From: Trissonchulus latispiculum
Lineage: Eukaryota; Nematoda; Enoplea; Enoplida; Ironidae
NCBI GenBank assembly: GCA_030248195.1
Contig: JASAND010016601.1
Span: 34,288 to 98,287 of the forward strand
Direction: 5' to 3'
Length of the DNA stretch: 64,000 nucleotides
Below, piece by piece: positions 24,283 through 36,600 of the stretch. The position numbers and the translations under genes are program-made. The notes under the pieces are model-generated. The model was given only the letters and a program-made list of their open reading frames with translations, was not told the origin of the DNA and did not search any database. Numbering within the stretch: the stretch's first letter is position 1; each line of letters opens with the position of its first letter.

Positions 24283-27200
24283 TAAAGTCTGAAAGTCTGA
24301 CCGAAATGTCTTGGAACCGAACTGTGAACGCCTGTCCTGAGTTTTGAGTTCAAAGTTTGAAGGACCTGAGTTTGAACCTTTGAAGTTAGTCCATATAAAG
24401 TCAATATTTTTAGAAACCTCAGGAGAATGAGAGTCCGCTAAAATCATCATATCCGTATATAAACGGTTATCGGATACCAAATCAATAAAAACGCTTCAGA
24501 TTCGGAAAGAGAATGCTAATTCATTCATACTCTAGTATATTGGACCTTGGCTCAAGACATTTCCGTAAATCCGGTTACATCCGGTCCATCGGAGCAAAAA
24601 GTGTACAGCAAGATAGATTGGTCGTACAGTTTCGCTGATAGAATTTTTGGATTCCTCGGGTCGAAATTAGTCTGTATACGAAATTTTGTCCGATTTGAAC
24701 CAAAATTGTGTGATCTATGCTCGTACCTGGTTCGAAAAACGGGTTCTCCGGTCTGGTGCTCGGAATCGCGGACAAAAATGTTCGTTTTTGGCACAACGAA
24801 TATTTGGGAGGCTACTTTCATTATGCCGGTGTAAAAGAAATTGAATATCCGGTTGATTTGAGCTTTGAAGTTTGCGATTTCATGGGCTATTATCTTATCT
24901 CAGTATCGGGAGTCAAATTATTTCATTAAAATGTTATTTTGTCTATCCCTAACAAGTATCAACCACAAATTACTTCATAGCTGCTGTGACTTTTGAATGA
25001 CAGTTTTTTAAAAATGATTCAAAAATAAGTTATATTGCATGCGACAAAGGTAAGCGTATGGGATCAAATCTCATGCCCGGTTTAACAATTAGAGAAAACA
25101 AGCCAAATCACCTCATTTTTAAAACGCTAATTATCATTCCAAAATTACAGCAAATATGAAGTAATTTGAGGTTGATGCTTGTTAGGGATAGAATTAATAT
25201 AAATTTAATTAAATAATTTGACTTCAGAACTAACCGGATACTGAGATAATAGCCCGTGAAATCTCAAATTTTAAAGCTCAGAACCGGAAATCGACCGTAT
25301 ATTTGATTACTTTGAACACTTTGACACCAGACTTTCCTCCACATGAGCTTTCTAAAATATAAATTTCATGTAGACTAAGAGCCTTTTCGCGAATGGGTAG
25401 AGTAGAGTAGAGTAGAGTAGAGTAGAGTTAAAATTAACTCTTTTAACCCTTTTCATGAATGCGCAGGGTTAAATTTAACTCTGTCCGTTTTTAACTCTTT
25501 TAACTCTGCAGGGTTAAAAATCAAAGAGTTAAAAGAGTTAAAACTGGCAGAGTTAAAATTAACTCTGTGCATTCGCGAAAAGAGTTAAAAGAGTTAAAAC
25601 TGGCAGAGTTAAAATTAACTCTGTGCATTCGCGAAAAGAGTTAAAAGAGTTAAAACTGGTAGAGTTAAAGTTAACTCTCTGCATATGTGAAAAGAGTTAA
25701 AATAATAATATAATTTTTGCTTACGTAATGGCTAACTTTTCACCATTTGAGATTTTAAAAAAAACTTCTTTACGTTTGGAAAATTTTAAATAAAATAAAA
25801 CAGCAAAAGAAGATATTTACTAATTTCATTAACAGACATTTATTACACCTTCAATCTAGCGTCATCCTGTACTAGGGTGATCCGGGCGAATCCCTGTGTA
25901 ACTTTCATTTTCTAACCGATTTTGCTGAAATTTAGCATGGATCCATTTCAACGAATTATTGACCAATCTGCAGCAAAGTTTTATAGTTTAAGCTTTAACG
26001 GGGTTAACCACATGGGTAAAACTGCAATTTAAGGGGAGCCAACCAAAGATTTTTTACGATTTTCATGAAAAGTTGTATATTTTCAGAGTTCGCTGAAAAG
26101 TAACCTAAAGACAGTGTTTCGGTACGTACGTTGTTTCGGTCTAGGTTTTCGTTGATTCTTTGGCCAGCTTGCAATTTAGCCTACAATAAAGTGCTAATGA
26201 ATAGTTGAGCCGAAAAACAGGTGTTCGTTTGCTGAGACCACAACAGAGCTCAAAAAACCTCTGTGCATATTTTCAGCAAAATCGGATTCTCTTGCTTTTC
26301 CTAAAAAGTTGAACAATTTTGGGAAATTTCAACTAATGATACTAAAACAGATAGGTGCAGCAAAATTAAATAGAAAAATGTTTGTCTATTAATTCAGTAG
26401 AGATTTCAAATTTGAATTGAAATGGTTGCCCTTAGAATCACAGTTCGGATAACAATTGATCCTGTACTGCATTTCTTATGAGCATAACCAGTTGCTTCGC
26501 GTAACATTTATCTAGATGTCCTTTCAAAAAGTCTAAAAATACAAATTTTTTAAAGTTTATAGTAGTTTTCATGGCAAAATTGCCGCTTTAATTAATCCAC
26601 TTTTTGAGAAAAAAATTGAGCTTTCTGGTTAGTTGTAGTGTCCCGTTGATTTGGCTTTTCATGTTGTCAGCTCTAATACATACTTCAAATTTGCATTTAT
26701 AGGTGGTGTTAATTAACATACAAAAAATAATTTAGAGCCTATTTATAATTATAATTAATTATTTTAACTAAATTAATTTTATTTAACTATTATTTCTAAA
26801 AATGCAGCATGTTTAAAACATCTTGTTCAATCGATTGTTATTTTACTAAGTAGCCTATTTCGTTACTTTAGCGTGAATTAATTCAGCAGGAAATCAAATC
26901 AGGATTCGCTCCGCTACTACGTTGAAAGTATGAGGCTAAATCAAACATTTGTAGAACATTAATTGACAATGCACAATTGTCTGAAACCTCTGGCCACTCG
27001 CCCAAACGCCGTTGATATCTTCAGGCCCAATTGATCTCGAAGGCCATGATTTCAACCCCTGAATGACCCTCAACTCATCCAGCTGTTAGCCAGCGGTACA
27101 ATATCTCTATTCTGGATCAATCTCATGCTGATCATTGCTAATATCAAATGTTTACATAAGCTGATAATTATGTCGTAGTCAAATTTTAAAATCTCCGGAA

Positions 27201-28729
27201 CGATCTAAATCACACTGTACGATGTCAAGAGACTGTCAAGGGATAAGTGGATACAGCTTCTGATCTACCGAATGCATCCGAAAAGCATCAAACATCCCAC
27301 TAGTTAACTGATCGACCAATGGATCTGAAATCATGATGTCTGGATTTCCCAAGCCGCATGATCTACTATGGAGCTCTTGCTTTTCCGACGGAACCGCTAA
27401 GTTTAATTTTTCATGCTTAGCCAACATAATTTACTACACCTAGCACCTAGTCACGAACAGAAAGTAATAATAAATGGCCCCGACTGCTGGAGTGCAATAG
27501 TACAGAAAGGCTTCATCGTACCAAACCCTTCTCAGAAATCTAAAGCTAGTTCTCAAATGAGGATTCGACTCTTTGTCGGGACCGAGAGCTTTGTATGAAA
27601 GAGCAAAGTTAGCATTGAGCAAGTTTTCAGGCAGTCTTTAAGTGCTGAGTCTGTTGGATGGGATCGGGAACAGGCATGGCGGGTGAAAAAGGTCCTTCTG
27701 TGTCTGTTTCCGTATCTCCTTCGGCAGAATCAGTTCAACTTACATTTTTATAATAATTCTATTCTTCTTCGAAGTAATTAGACGTATTTAGTATTAAATT
27801 CTAATTTCATGCATTACGCATTTCCTACATGTTTTTAGAAATACGGACTTTTCATTTCTTTCCTATCTAAGAGCTCGCCTATCCCTTCCGAATCCCTTTC
27901 TGCAGCCTTTTCTTTTTTATCCTAAGCTGTCGAGCAAGCTTTGTTAGTCTTCAGCCATCTTAGTTGTGCTTGACATGCGGGGGTCAACAGTGGTTGGCTG
28001 GACAACCATTGTTGACCTGGGTGCAACTGAAATAACCGTACGTCTGATTTGGCTTGGGGGTCATGTTTCTGTCCTTGACCTTCGCTTCTCCGCTTCTTGT
28101 CCGTATTTTTAAACGGTCTGCGGAGAGCAGCAACATAATGGCCACAATGTGTGCCGCTGTTGCTAGGCCCTTCTCAAAAAAAAAGTAATTCAGCAGAATG
28201 TTGGCAAATGCTTAAGTAATTTTGAAGCATTTTGAACCGTCCAATGAAATTATGTGTTGCACTTTCATTGGCTGGACTATCTTGTCATTTTTAAAGCTTT
28301 ATTACGCGCGCATAATGTGGCAATAACAATGTAAAGCATGGAAGATTTTAACTCGTTTAACCCGCATGCTGAGACGCGGGTTAAAATTCAATGTAAAATG
28401 TCGTGAGCGAGTTAAAAGAGTTAAATTTAACCCATTCATGAAAAGGGTAGAGTTAAATTTGACTCTGCAGGTTTTTAACTCTACGTGTCATTCACGAAAA
28501 GAGTAGAGTTAAAAGAGTTAATTTTTAACTCTTTTCGCGAATGAGCGTAGAGTTAAAAATTTTAACTCTGCTTAACTCGGCGAGTTAATTTTAACTCGTT
28601 TAACCCATTCGCGAAAAGGACCGAGTTAAATTTAACTCGTTTAACCCATTCGCGAAAAGGCCCTAACTTCAAAGGTTAACTAAGGACAGGTGCTCACATT
28701 CGGTTCCAAGATTTTTTAGTCAGACTTTA
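24283..28729. mobile_element. TAAAGTCTGACC-family foldback, split by a nested element
   Basis: The left arm 24283-25330 follows the arm of 41971-43553. The right terminus (28667-28729) also matches, but most of the right arm is missing and a TAA-flanked element (25379-28663) occupies the position. So an insertion and a deletion of the hairpin arm both occurred. Confidence 0.75.
25379..28663. mobile_element. GAGTTAAA-word element, PIF/Harbinger-like, 3.3 kb
   Basis: The ends GAGCCTTTTCGCGAATGGG and CCCATTCGCGAAAAGGCCC are flanked by TAA on both sides (25376-25378 and 28664-28666). Both ends run into GAGTTAAAAGAGTTAAA words (25400-25700 and 28345-28620). The 2.6-kb interior shows only short fragments of open frame, none recognised, so it is either a decayed autonomous copy or a non-autonomous one. 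Confidence 0.8.
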
Positions 28730-28868
28730 CATAAAAGGCAAAAGTCAGTCAGATAAAAGATGCTAATTATGAATTTATGTAATTTATAAAAATATGAAAA
28801 ACCAAGACTTTGCAAAATCCAATTCAAATGTTTTAACTAAATACCTACTTATTTATATACATACCTAC

Positions 28869-29860
28869 TGGTGATGTGCGCTGAGAAATTTGCCCGCCCC
28901 GGAGCTCCGGCCGGAGCGGGCTGTCGGAGCACCGGAGCTCCGAAGCTCCGCGGAGCTCCGACAGTTAATGCAGGCAAAATTGTAAAAATTTCGGTTTAAG
29001 GTGCTGGTATCGCTTTGTGTATATTTGACCTTGCAGGTTCCAATTTCTTATGAAAGTGGATGAAACTTTCCATATATGTTATTTTGGTGCTCTTTAACAG
29101 TCTGGGACCAGTCCCACATTTTTAGTTGCAAAGATAAGAAAGTTTTGGTTTTTGCCATTGTCCTCTCAGTACCTAGCCGATACACCTAATTCGTTATGAT
29201 GGCTGGAAAGAGGGCACCAAAATGAACATTTTCGCTTTTACAACATTTGAGCTCGTTTTTACAACATTTGAGCTATCTCGAGCGTTTAAGGCAGTATAAG
29301 CCAAAAGCGATTCGTGGGATCAAAATTTGGCCATTTTCGCAGAAATCAGTTTTTTCAAAATTACTGCCAATTCTTACAGACAATTTTGACTTATTAATAC
29401 TCAATCGATACATCGTCCAATTGCACATTTTATCCATGCCTGTTCGCTGGAGTTCGTCGCTTTACGCTAGAGAATTCGCGCAAAAACCATTACAGCAAAA
29501 CTACCTTTATTTTGTTTTGAACAACGACCTCTCCAAAACTACGAAATGGATTCGCGTGATTTTTGGCAGGATGAAAATTCGCACTATTGCCGAGGGACAT
29601 TTTTCTCGGTTTGAAGAAAATTGAATACAAATTTGCGAAATTTCGTGTGACCGCACATTTGCAGGATTTTCTGGAGTATTGAGGCTTGTTAAGCCAAATC
29701 CAAAAAAATGACGCATGTCCTGTCCTTCATATCCTGGCACAAGAAAAGAATTTTGGTCGATTCTACAGTTTTGAGAAATCAAATCTTTGGTCTATATTCA
29801 GCCTGTCAGCAAATCAGAAAATTTATGCTATTTTTTGCTAAGTTTGCTAGATTCGTAAGC
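28869..29860 (+). mobile_element. GGAGCTCC-word hAT-like element, 5' part
   Basis: It starts TGGTGATGTGCGCTGAG followed by palindromic GGAGCTCCG words (28905-28965). From about 28998 to 29850 it is homologous to the interior of 22394-24171 (shared blocks such as TTTTGGTGCTCTTTA and AAATGAACATTTT). No right terminus was found. Confidence 0.6.
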
Positions 29861-31189
29861 TCGTGTGAATGTACAGATTATAAGCTTTAAAACGACGTAT
29901 AAAGCTCTTGCCAACTCCCAAAACTGCGAAAGTTATAGCGTTTCGAAGAACCACAACGAAAGCACAGCACAAAAGGATACCAGGACCTTAAGCTAAGAAA
30001 AACAGGTTGTTTATTCAATAAAAAGCATGCCTACTCGCTATATACTTTTATCGCTTAACTGTTTATTTTTAGAAGCTGATTTCTTTGCTACCTAATACAT
30101 TTGTTAGCTGTATTTGACAATATTTCACAGAATTTTTGGGTTATATAATTGATTGTGCATACTGCTGTGTTTACATAAAAGCTCATGTTAGTTTGCACTG
30201 CAGTTTACTTTAATGTTTCACTTTTTTCAAGATTTGGCAAATTTAAATATTATATTCCACATGAAATACGCAATATTTCTTGCAGGAATTTCATCAAATG
30301 TATACCAAACTTTTCAAATTCATGCATAAAATATATATTGCAAATTTGACAGATGTGTATTAGATTTTATTTAACCACACGTATTTAACTTATCATGACG
30401 ATGTATATCATAATCAAATTATAATATCATATAAATCTAAGGTAACAGAAATTCGATCTGAAAGATATATTAGAAAAGATAGGTTTGATGAAAGCAAAAA
30501 AACAGCTGCAGATGTTGAAAGTTTATATACATAGAATAGATTTAACGGAAATGTAATATTTAATTGAATAACGCCTGCCGCCATGAATAATAATAATAAT
30601 AATAATAAATTTAAAACCTTTTACGGAATTAATTCTTAAATGTATTAGAGTTGTATTTAATTTTTTTAGAAAATGGACAGTTTAAATTGTCTCCAGAAAA
30701 AATGGCAAAACTGAAGGTAAAAAGACAACTTGCGAAAAACGTTCAGTGAAATTTAACTCAAACTACTTGCACCGCAAGTGCAAGTAGCAAGTGCAAGTAC
30801 TGACCGTTTTTATGAAACAGATTTAAAGTGCAAGTGTTGTCAGGCAACTTGCAACTTGCGGACTTGCAACTTGCGGTTTAAGTGCAAGTCCGCAAGTAGC
30901 ACTTGCAGTTTTATGAAACAGTTAACTTGTAACTTGCATGTGCAAGTTGCAAGTTTTAAGTTTTATGAAATTGGCCCCTGGTCTTCGAAACCTGCAGGCT
31001 TATGCGGATTGTGTTGCTTTCCTCGGTTTTAAAATAAAGGTAAGAGTCGGAGAAGCTAACTTTCCGAACCACAAACTGTTGATGACCAACCAAAACTGCC
31101 TTGCGGTTATGTATAGAAGATAAAGGAGCCTTCCACCTGGCACCTTGCAAAGCCTCTTTGCGAATGCTGTGCTGTGCTGTGCCTGATTC

Positions 31190-31444
31190 AGACCGGCCGC
31201 CCCGGCCTATCCGGGCTAGCCCAGCTTGATCTGTGTAGACGTCCTTACCGGCCTGTCAGGTTTAATTGGCCGATCCCATTTGACGCTCCCATTCGCTTCA
31301 AAAATATGTTTTATAGCTAAAAAACTTAAGGAACAGCAGGAGGAAAAGTAATTATTGTTGATTTTTAAATCAACTCTGTCTGGTGCAAAATAAGGGTGGT
31401 GAGGAGAGGGCAGGCTGGCTAGGCCAGTGCGGGCCGGCCGGTCT
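31190..31444. mobile_element. Small foldback with AGACCGGCCG ends
   Basis: AGACCGGCCGCCCCGGCCTA on the left pairs with TAGGCC...GGCCGGCCGGTCT on the right (about 31420-31444). 255 bp; no duplication seen. Confidence 0.6.
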
Positions 31445-31449
31445 CATCC

Positions 31450-32980
31450 ACTTTCAAGGCCGCCGATGCTCTTACTCTTAGCTCTTAGCATACTGAATTC
31501 AAGTTGACTTTGCTGTAGTTGCAAAATGTGTTCAGCTTGAGATGCATGCATTTGCACAGTGCCAAGATAATAGTTGTAGTATTTTATTTAATAGCTTATT
31601 TAGGCAAAACGTGCAATCGATTGATACAGTGAAAGTTTAAGCAGGTAAGGAAGACTGAAAACGGAAACGAATAGTGGCATTACCTTAGCATTATTCGCGT
31701 GATTCAGTATTGTCTCATATTCTTTGTTCTATACATCTCCCTTTCCCTGGAACCCTTTTCCTTTCTATCTCATCTATATATCTCCCTTTCCCTTTCTATC
31801 TCAGTCTGACTTATTACGCCAATTGCCAATCCAGTTCCACCTGCTTCGTGCACAGGCCCTGCACAGTGAATACTTTGTTTGCACTTTTGTGCTATGGATG
31901 TTCGGAGGCGTTTCTTTTGTACTTTCCTTTTCTTTTAGTGACATTTGCGCAGCTAAATTGACACAAAATTTTAATTAGATGAGCTCTTTGACATCAGATT
32001 TTTGGGCCGGGGATTTAGCAGCAATCGTACATACAATCGTACATAATAATGCACGCTGACTCACTAATTAGCGGCTAAAGTTTAAAGGAAATGGTTTATT
32101 ACTAATTTTAATGAATTAATGGCAATTTTAATTGGGCAAATTTGATGAAAAAAAGAATTCCGTCTGTCTAATAATACAAGAGTTGTTGCATAAACACAAA
32201 TTTGTAAATATGTTACATAGCACTCTAGCTTGCGTCCAGTTACACTTTGCTTCTGGTCCAGACGCACAGCTGGGCATAAAAACATTGTTTGTGTAAAATT
32301 TCAGCATAGTATGGTTTCACGGTGAAGGCCCTTCCCCGAAAATTAGGTCTTAATGATTCGAGCATTAGGACCGACTACAATCTATTATCAAGAGTTTATA
32401 ATAATAATAATAATAATAAAAACTGTATTATTAACTCTTCATATCTACATATTAAGTACATTAGGAAGCGCTCCGTGTCCTTAACTCTTCCTATTCCTAA
32501 TAACTCATGGTGAAATCATATGACTGAAATTGTTCTAATTTATACATCCATACGAGGCTTCTTGTGGGAAAGGTTACAGTTGCTTGAGTTAAGTACAGTG
32601 CGCATAAATTGCCGTGCAGTTTGGACAAAAGAAACTTGCCTGCAAAAATATAATTAAAAGTTCTGGGTAAATTTGATGTGACTCAAGTTGTTCTGTTGCA
32701 TCTGTCTTGTCTTTTTCTTGACGTTGTAAGCAACAGACACAGCATTGCATTTTAGACATAGCGTAATTAAATCATAGGACGTTAATGACACAGCCATCCC
32801 TACTTTGATTAAATTCATTGCTGAAGTTTGATTGGAAAATATAGCCAACTTTAACCGGTCAGTGACAGATTCAGTTTGTGACTGGAAATACGAATTTCTA
32901 AACTGGGGAAACAAAGGTGCTGTCTTTTTGACCTCCTTACTTTCTTAGTTGTTATCGCTGTGTTGTATGATAGATGACAC
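31450..32980. other. Intergenic stretch upstream of the cyclase
   Basis: No supported gene. It holds an (ATA)n run near 32399-32420, and 32320-32500 resembles the arm seen around 59990-60060 (AGGTCTTAATGATTCGAGCAT versus its relative). Any promoter of the cyclase gene is probably here or further upstream. Confidence 0.5.
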
Positions 32981-32984
32981 TTAA

Positions 32985-33557
32985 GGGGGGGTCCATTTTT
33001 GGGTCATTTTGTCGACTTTCTCCGATCTCGCTAATTTTCACATATTTTATTGTTCAAATGGTATATTTTAACGAGTTTTTAAAATTAAAGTCGTAACTCT
33101 TACGGTTGTCGAGTAATTTCACCTCAAAGTTGAGATTTCATGTGTTAAACATAGGAAACTTAAAAAGTTGTCGTTTTTTCACGTGCGCCAAAAACTCTCC
33201 CGACAAACGTCAGTGAATCTGGACAAATTATACATTAAATTAACGCTAAAATGTGAAACTGCAGAACCCTGGAATTAGAAGGTTAATTTAGGCATTTAAA
33301 ATTTTTTAATTAATTTTTAAAGGATTAAAATTTCATTCGAGTTTTGCATCAAGTCAAATGCACGCAAAAATCACAACTTTTAAAATTTTCTATGTTTAAC
33401 ACATGAAATCTCAACTTTGAGGTGAAATTATTCGACAACCGTAAGAGTTACGACTTTAATTTTAAAAACTCGTTAAAATATACCATTTGAGCAATATGTG
33501 AAAATCAGCGAGATCGGAGAAAGTCGAAAAAAATGACCAAAAAATTGACCCCCCCCC
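32985..33557. mobile_element. Short TTAA-family palindrome next to the cyclase start
   Basis: TTAAGGGGGGGTCC at 32981 is inverted at 33545-33560 (TTAC on the right, one change from TTAA). The arms pair through CTCCGATCTCGCTAATTTTC, TATATTTTAACGAG and ACTCTTACGGTTG words. The cyclase ATG is 66 bp downstream, so the element lies in its 5' UTR or proximal promoter. Confidence 0.8.
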
Positions 33558-33622
33558 TTACGTTATTTTTAGGCATGCATATGTTTTTAGAAACATATAA
33601 ATTGATTGCTGTTAAATTCACA

Positions 33623-36600
33623 ATGTACTTCCGAAGTTTAATGGGAAATCGAGATGCCGACCACGGCGATTCCGCAGCTAGTCGATGTCCGTCCAAAGTG
33701 GCGTGGATAACTGACTCCCACAGACTCCAGTCACCCTTTAAAAATGGAGCTTTCAGTAAAACCCAACTCTGTCTTTTTGGAATCTCCCTGGTGATTCCAG
33801 TATTTCTGTTGCTAATTTTGTGCTCCCGCTCAGTATGGAAGGATGTGAAGGAATTTCGTCAGGCGTCGGCGTTGACGGAGGAAATGGAAACTTCCGCATT
33901 TGTATCTAATTTACTGGAGTCTCTGCAGGAGGAGCGAGGAATGAGTTGTGTCTTTCTGAGCTCAGACAAGTAGGTGTAATAGCATAAAACGATTACAGCT
34001 TCAGCAAGTTTTGATGATAATTGATTAAATGAGCACTGTATAATTAAATTTTGCGGCTGAAAACCAGACTACTTTTTTCGTGTATATTCTATGTTAGGTT
34101 TCTTTACGGCGTCAAAGAGTATATGAAGTAGTACTGTAGTAACGTAGCGTCCACCAGAGATGGAACCGGGTCAGTCACCGGGTCAGTTCGGGTCACTTTT
34201 TGGACCGGGTCACCGGGTCAAGAGCTTCGACCCGGCCTTGACCCGGTTTTCTGAATTTACCTCAAATTCTAGAAATTTCTGGCTTACCAATCTAAAGTTT
34301 TAGGAAAACTTTTTGTCCAATATTCATTTGCTTTTTTCTATATTTTAGCCTTGAGCATTTTCGCAGCTTGAGGTTAGTTGAATCTGTCAGTCTCTGGCCA
34401 ATTATTGTTTGGCTTTTTAGTTTTATCTTTGTAAGTTCCATGATTATTGCATAACTCTATTTAGCACAATATGGTTTGCAGTTTATTTTCGCAAAGGTAA
34501 ACGTTGAAGGTAAACGAACAATTTAATTTAATTTAACTCACTACGTAATGAAACCCAAATTTTTATAGTACTCCGTGTTTTTGGACAAGTACTCATATTA
34601 GACCCTGCAAAATTTCGCAGACGGATAAATTATTGGTTTTGAAACTAATTTATGCATAAATTAAGAAAATGCTACAGCTACATACTATTAAACGCATTTC
34701 AAGAAAACCCAGAGCAAACATAAGTATGTCATAGCTATTCTCTTTCAAAGTGGTTATTCAAAGTCAAAAATTTAGCGTTCTTAGGCAAAATCGAAAATCT
34801 TTTGCCACTTTAAAAATTTTCTGGAAAACCGTGTCACCGGGTCTGTCACCGGGTCAGGGCTCTACCGGGTCACCGGATCAAGCCTAAGTGACCCGGTTCC
34901 ATCACTGGCGTCCACTCTCCATCCCGTTCTTGGTTCAGTGAATTAGCTACGTATTTGTATAGAATATATATCTACTTTCAGGAACCTCGAGATTTCAATG
35001 AAACTATATCGGACCCGAAACAACACATCCAATCGTCTTTCAGTCCTGCTAAGTAGGGACCTACCAGCGGAGCTTTCCAATCACTTGCCTAGCGAATTGG
35101 ATTTACAACTTCATCGAGATAGAGTTTCAGCATCCAACATTACATGCTCCCAAAACGTTGAGTACGTTTAAAATACCTTTAACACGTAAATTTAAATTTA
35201 TGGATTAAAATTTCTAACTGTTAAGGTCATAACTCAACAACATTGGTGTATCTGTCGATAACTTAAATTTTTTCTAAGAACTCGGAACCAATCAACTCAG
35301 GTTTTCATTCTCTCTAGGGCCGCCTTGTCTTTGCTTGTTTGTTGTAAAATATTATTTTTTCTACTTGATTCTATCTATTCTTCCTAATTCTAATTTCTTC
35401 TGTGCTTGCAGATTCTACACAATAATAACACAGGACTTGTTGGAACTTCAAATGAGGGCGAAGCGAACTTCAGCACCCGACAGTGTTCTGTGGTCTTACA
35501 TTGTTACGTATGAGTTGGTACAAGGTGCCAGAGATAAGCTAGGTAATGCGTGGATGTACCTACAGAAAACAACATGTGATTGAAGGACATTGCTCCAAAG
35601 GGAGTGATTTCATTGTCAAAACAATTTTTTATTTTCCAGAAGAAACTTGTGTTGGGTAATTTTCCGGCCTTTGCCGCTAGCTGAACCCGTACAAAATTTA
35701 ATATGCAATCATGCCATTCAATTTATTAGCCAATTATCAAAACAGTCTGGCAAGGAATAAACTAATCTCTAAACTACATTTACATTTTTGCATTTTGCAG
35801 AGAATAATATTTGGGATTTTGTCTGTGTAGCCAGATAAGTGTTCCTATTTCAGGTGCTGCGAGAGCTTATGGAGGTGCTTACTTTGCGTCGCAAACAGGG
35901 ACACCTGAAACTGCAGAACGATTTTGGGGTAATTAAGCTTAACTGAGAAGTGCGAGAATTACAATTTGGCAGTCTGTCTGTGCATTTTAGCTAAATAGCT
36001 ACATGAACAAGACCGAAGTTAGCTACAATTGCACCCTTCATTTTCACAGTCTCCCATCAAAGGGAGACAATCACAGTACTCTTCTTTGTTCACCAAGTAT
36101 TTTAATTAACTAGATAGATACTTCGGATACGCAACTGGATCATTCTGCAAAATAGTTGCAGCAATACCTTACAAGGTCATAGCTATAATAAGATAGTGTT
36201 AGCGGTAAGCCGTACAAAACTTTGTTAAGTTTTCCCTTTGTTATATAATTTTGGATAGTCCCTGTTTTATCTTTGCATTGTCTATTGATTTTGTCAGCTG
36301 TTAATGTTTCACACTTTGGTTCACTGTCGCTGTTTTCAGAAGTCTACAACTCTGGTCAAGATATGCTAAATCTCTCTCTGAAGCTATCCGAGGATATCGA
36401 AGAAAAATACATCAGTCTAGTAGAAGAATATTATGATCTTGTCCAAGTCGTCCAAAAAAGTGCCAACACAATACGCAAACGGTCCATTGTTTCGGACAAC
36501 AGTCAGTTAGCTCTGTCTTGGTTCGACAATGCTACAGCTTATTTGAGCATGATCAAGGAATTTGAAGAATGGATTTCTATTACTGTTAATCGGCAAATGA

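Larger units (their letters stand above)
21282..30978 (-). mobile_element. Large CAAGTTGC-word element, copy 2 (disrupted, inverted)
   Basis: It begins GGGGCCAATTTTATAAAA (end B) and ends TTTTATGAAATTGGCCCC (end A). End A at 30720-30978 is the inverse of 11971-12235. End B and the following 600 bp mirror 19297-20079. It carries nested insertions at 22394-24171, 24283-28729 (itself holding 25379-28663) and 28869-29860. No transposase was recognised. Confidence 0.55.

Noticed and set aside
26900..27650. Possible transposase remnant inside 25379-28663
   Set aside because: Only 60-codon fragments on the minus strand, with no catalytic motif I can recognise.
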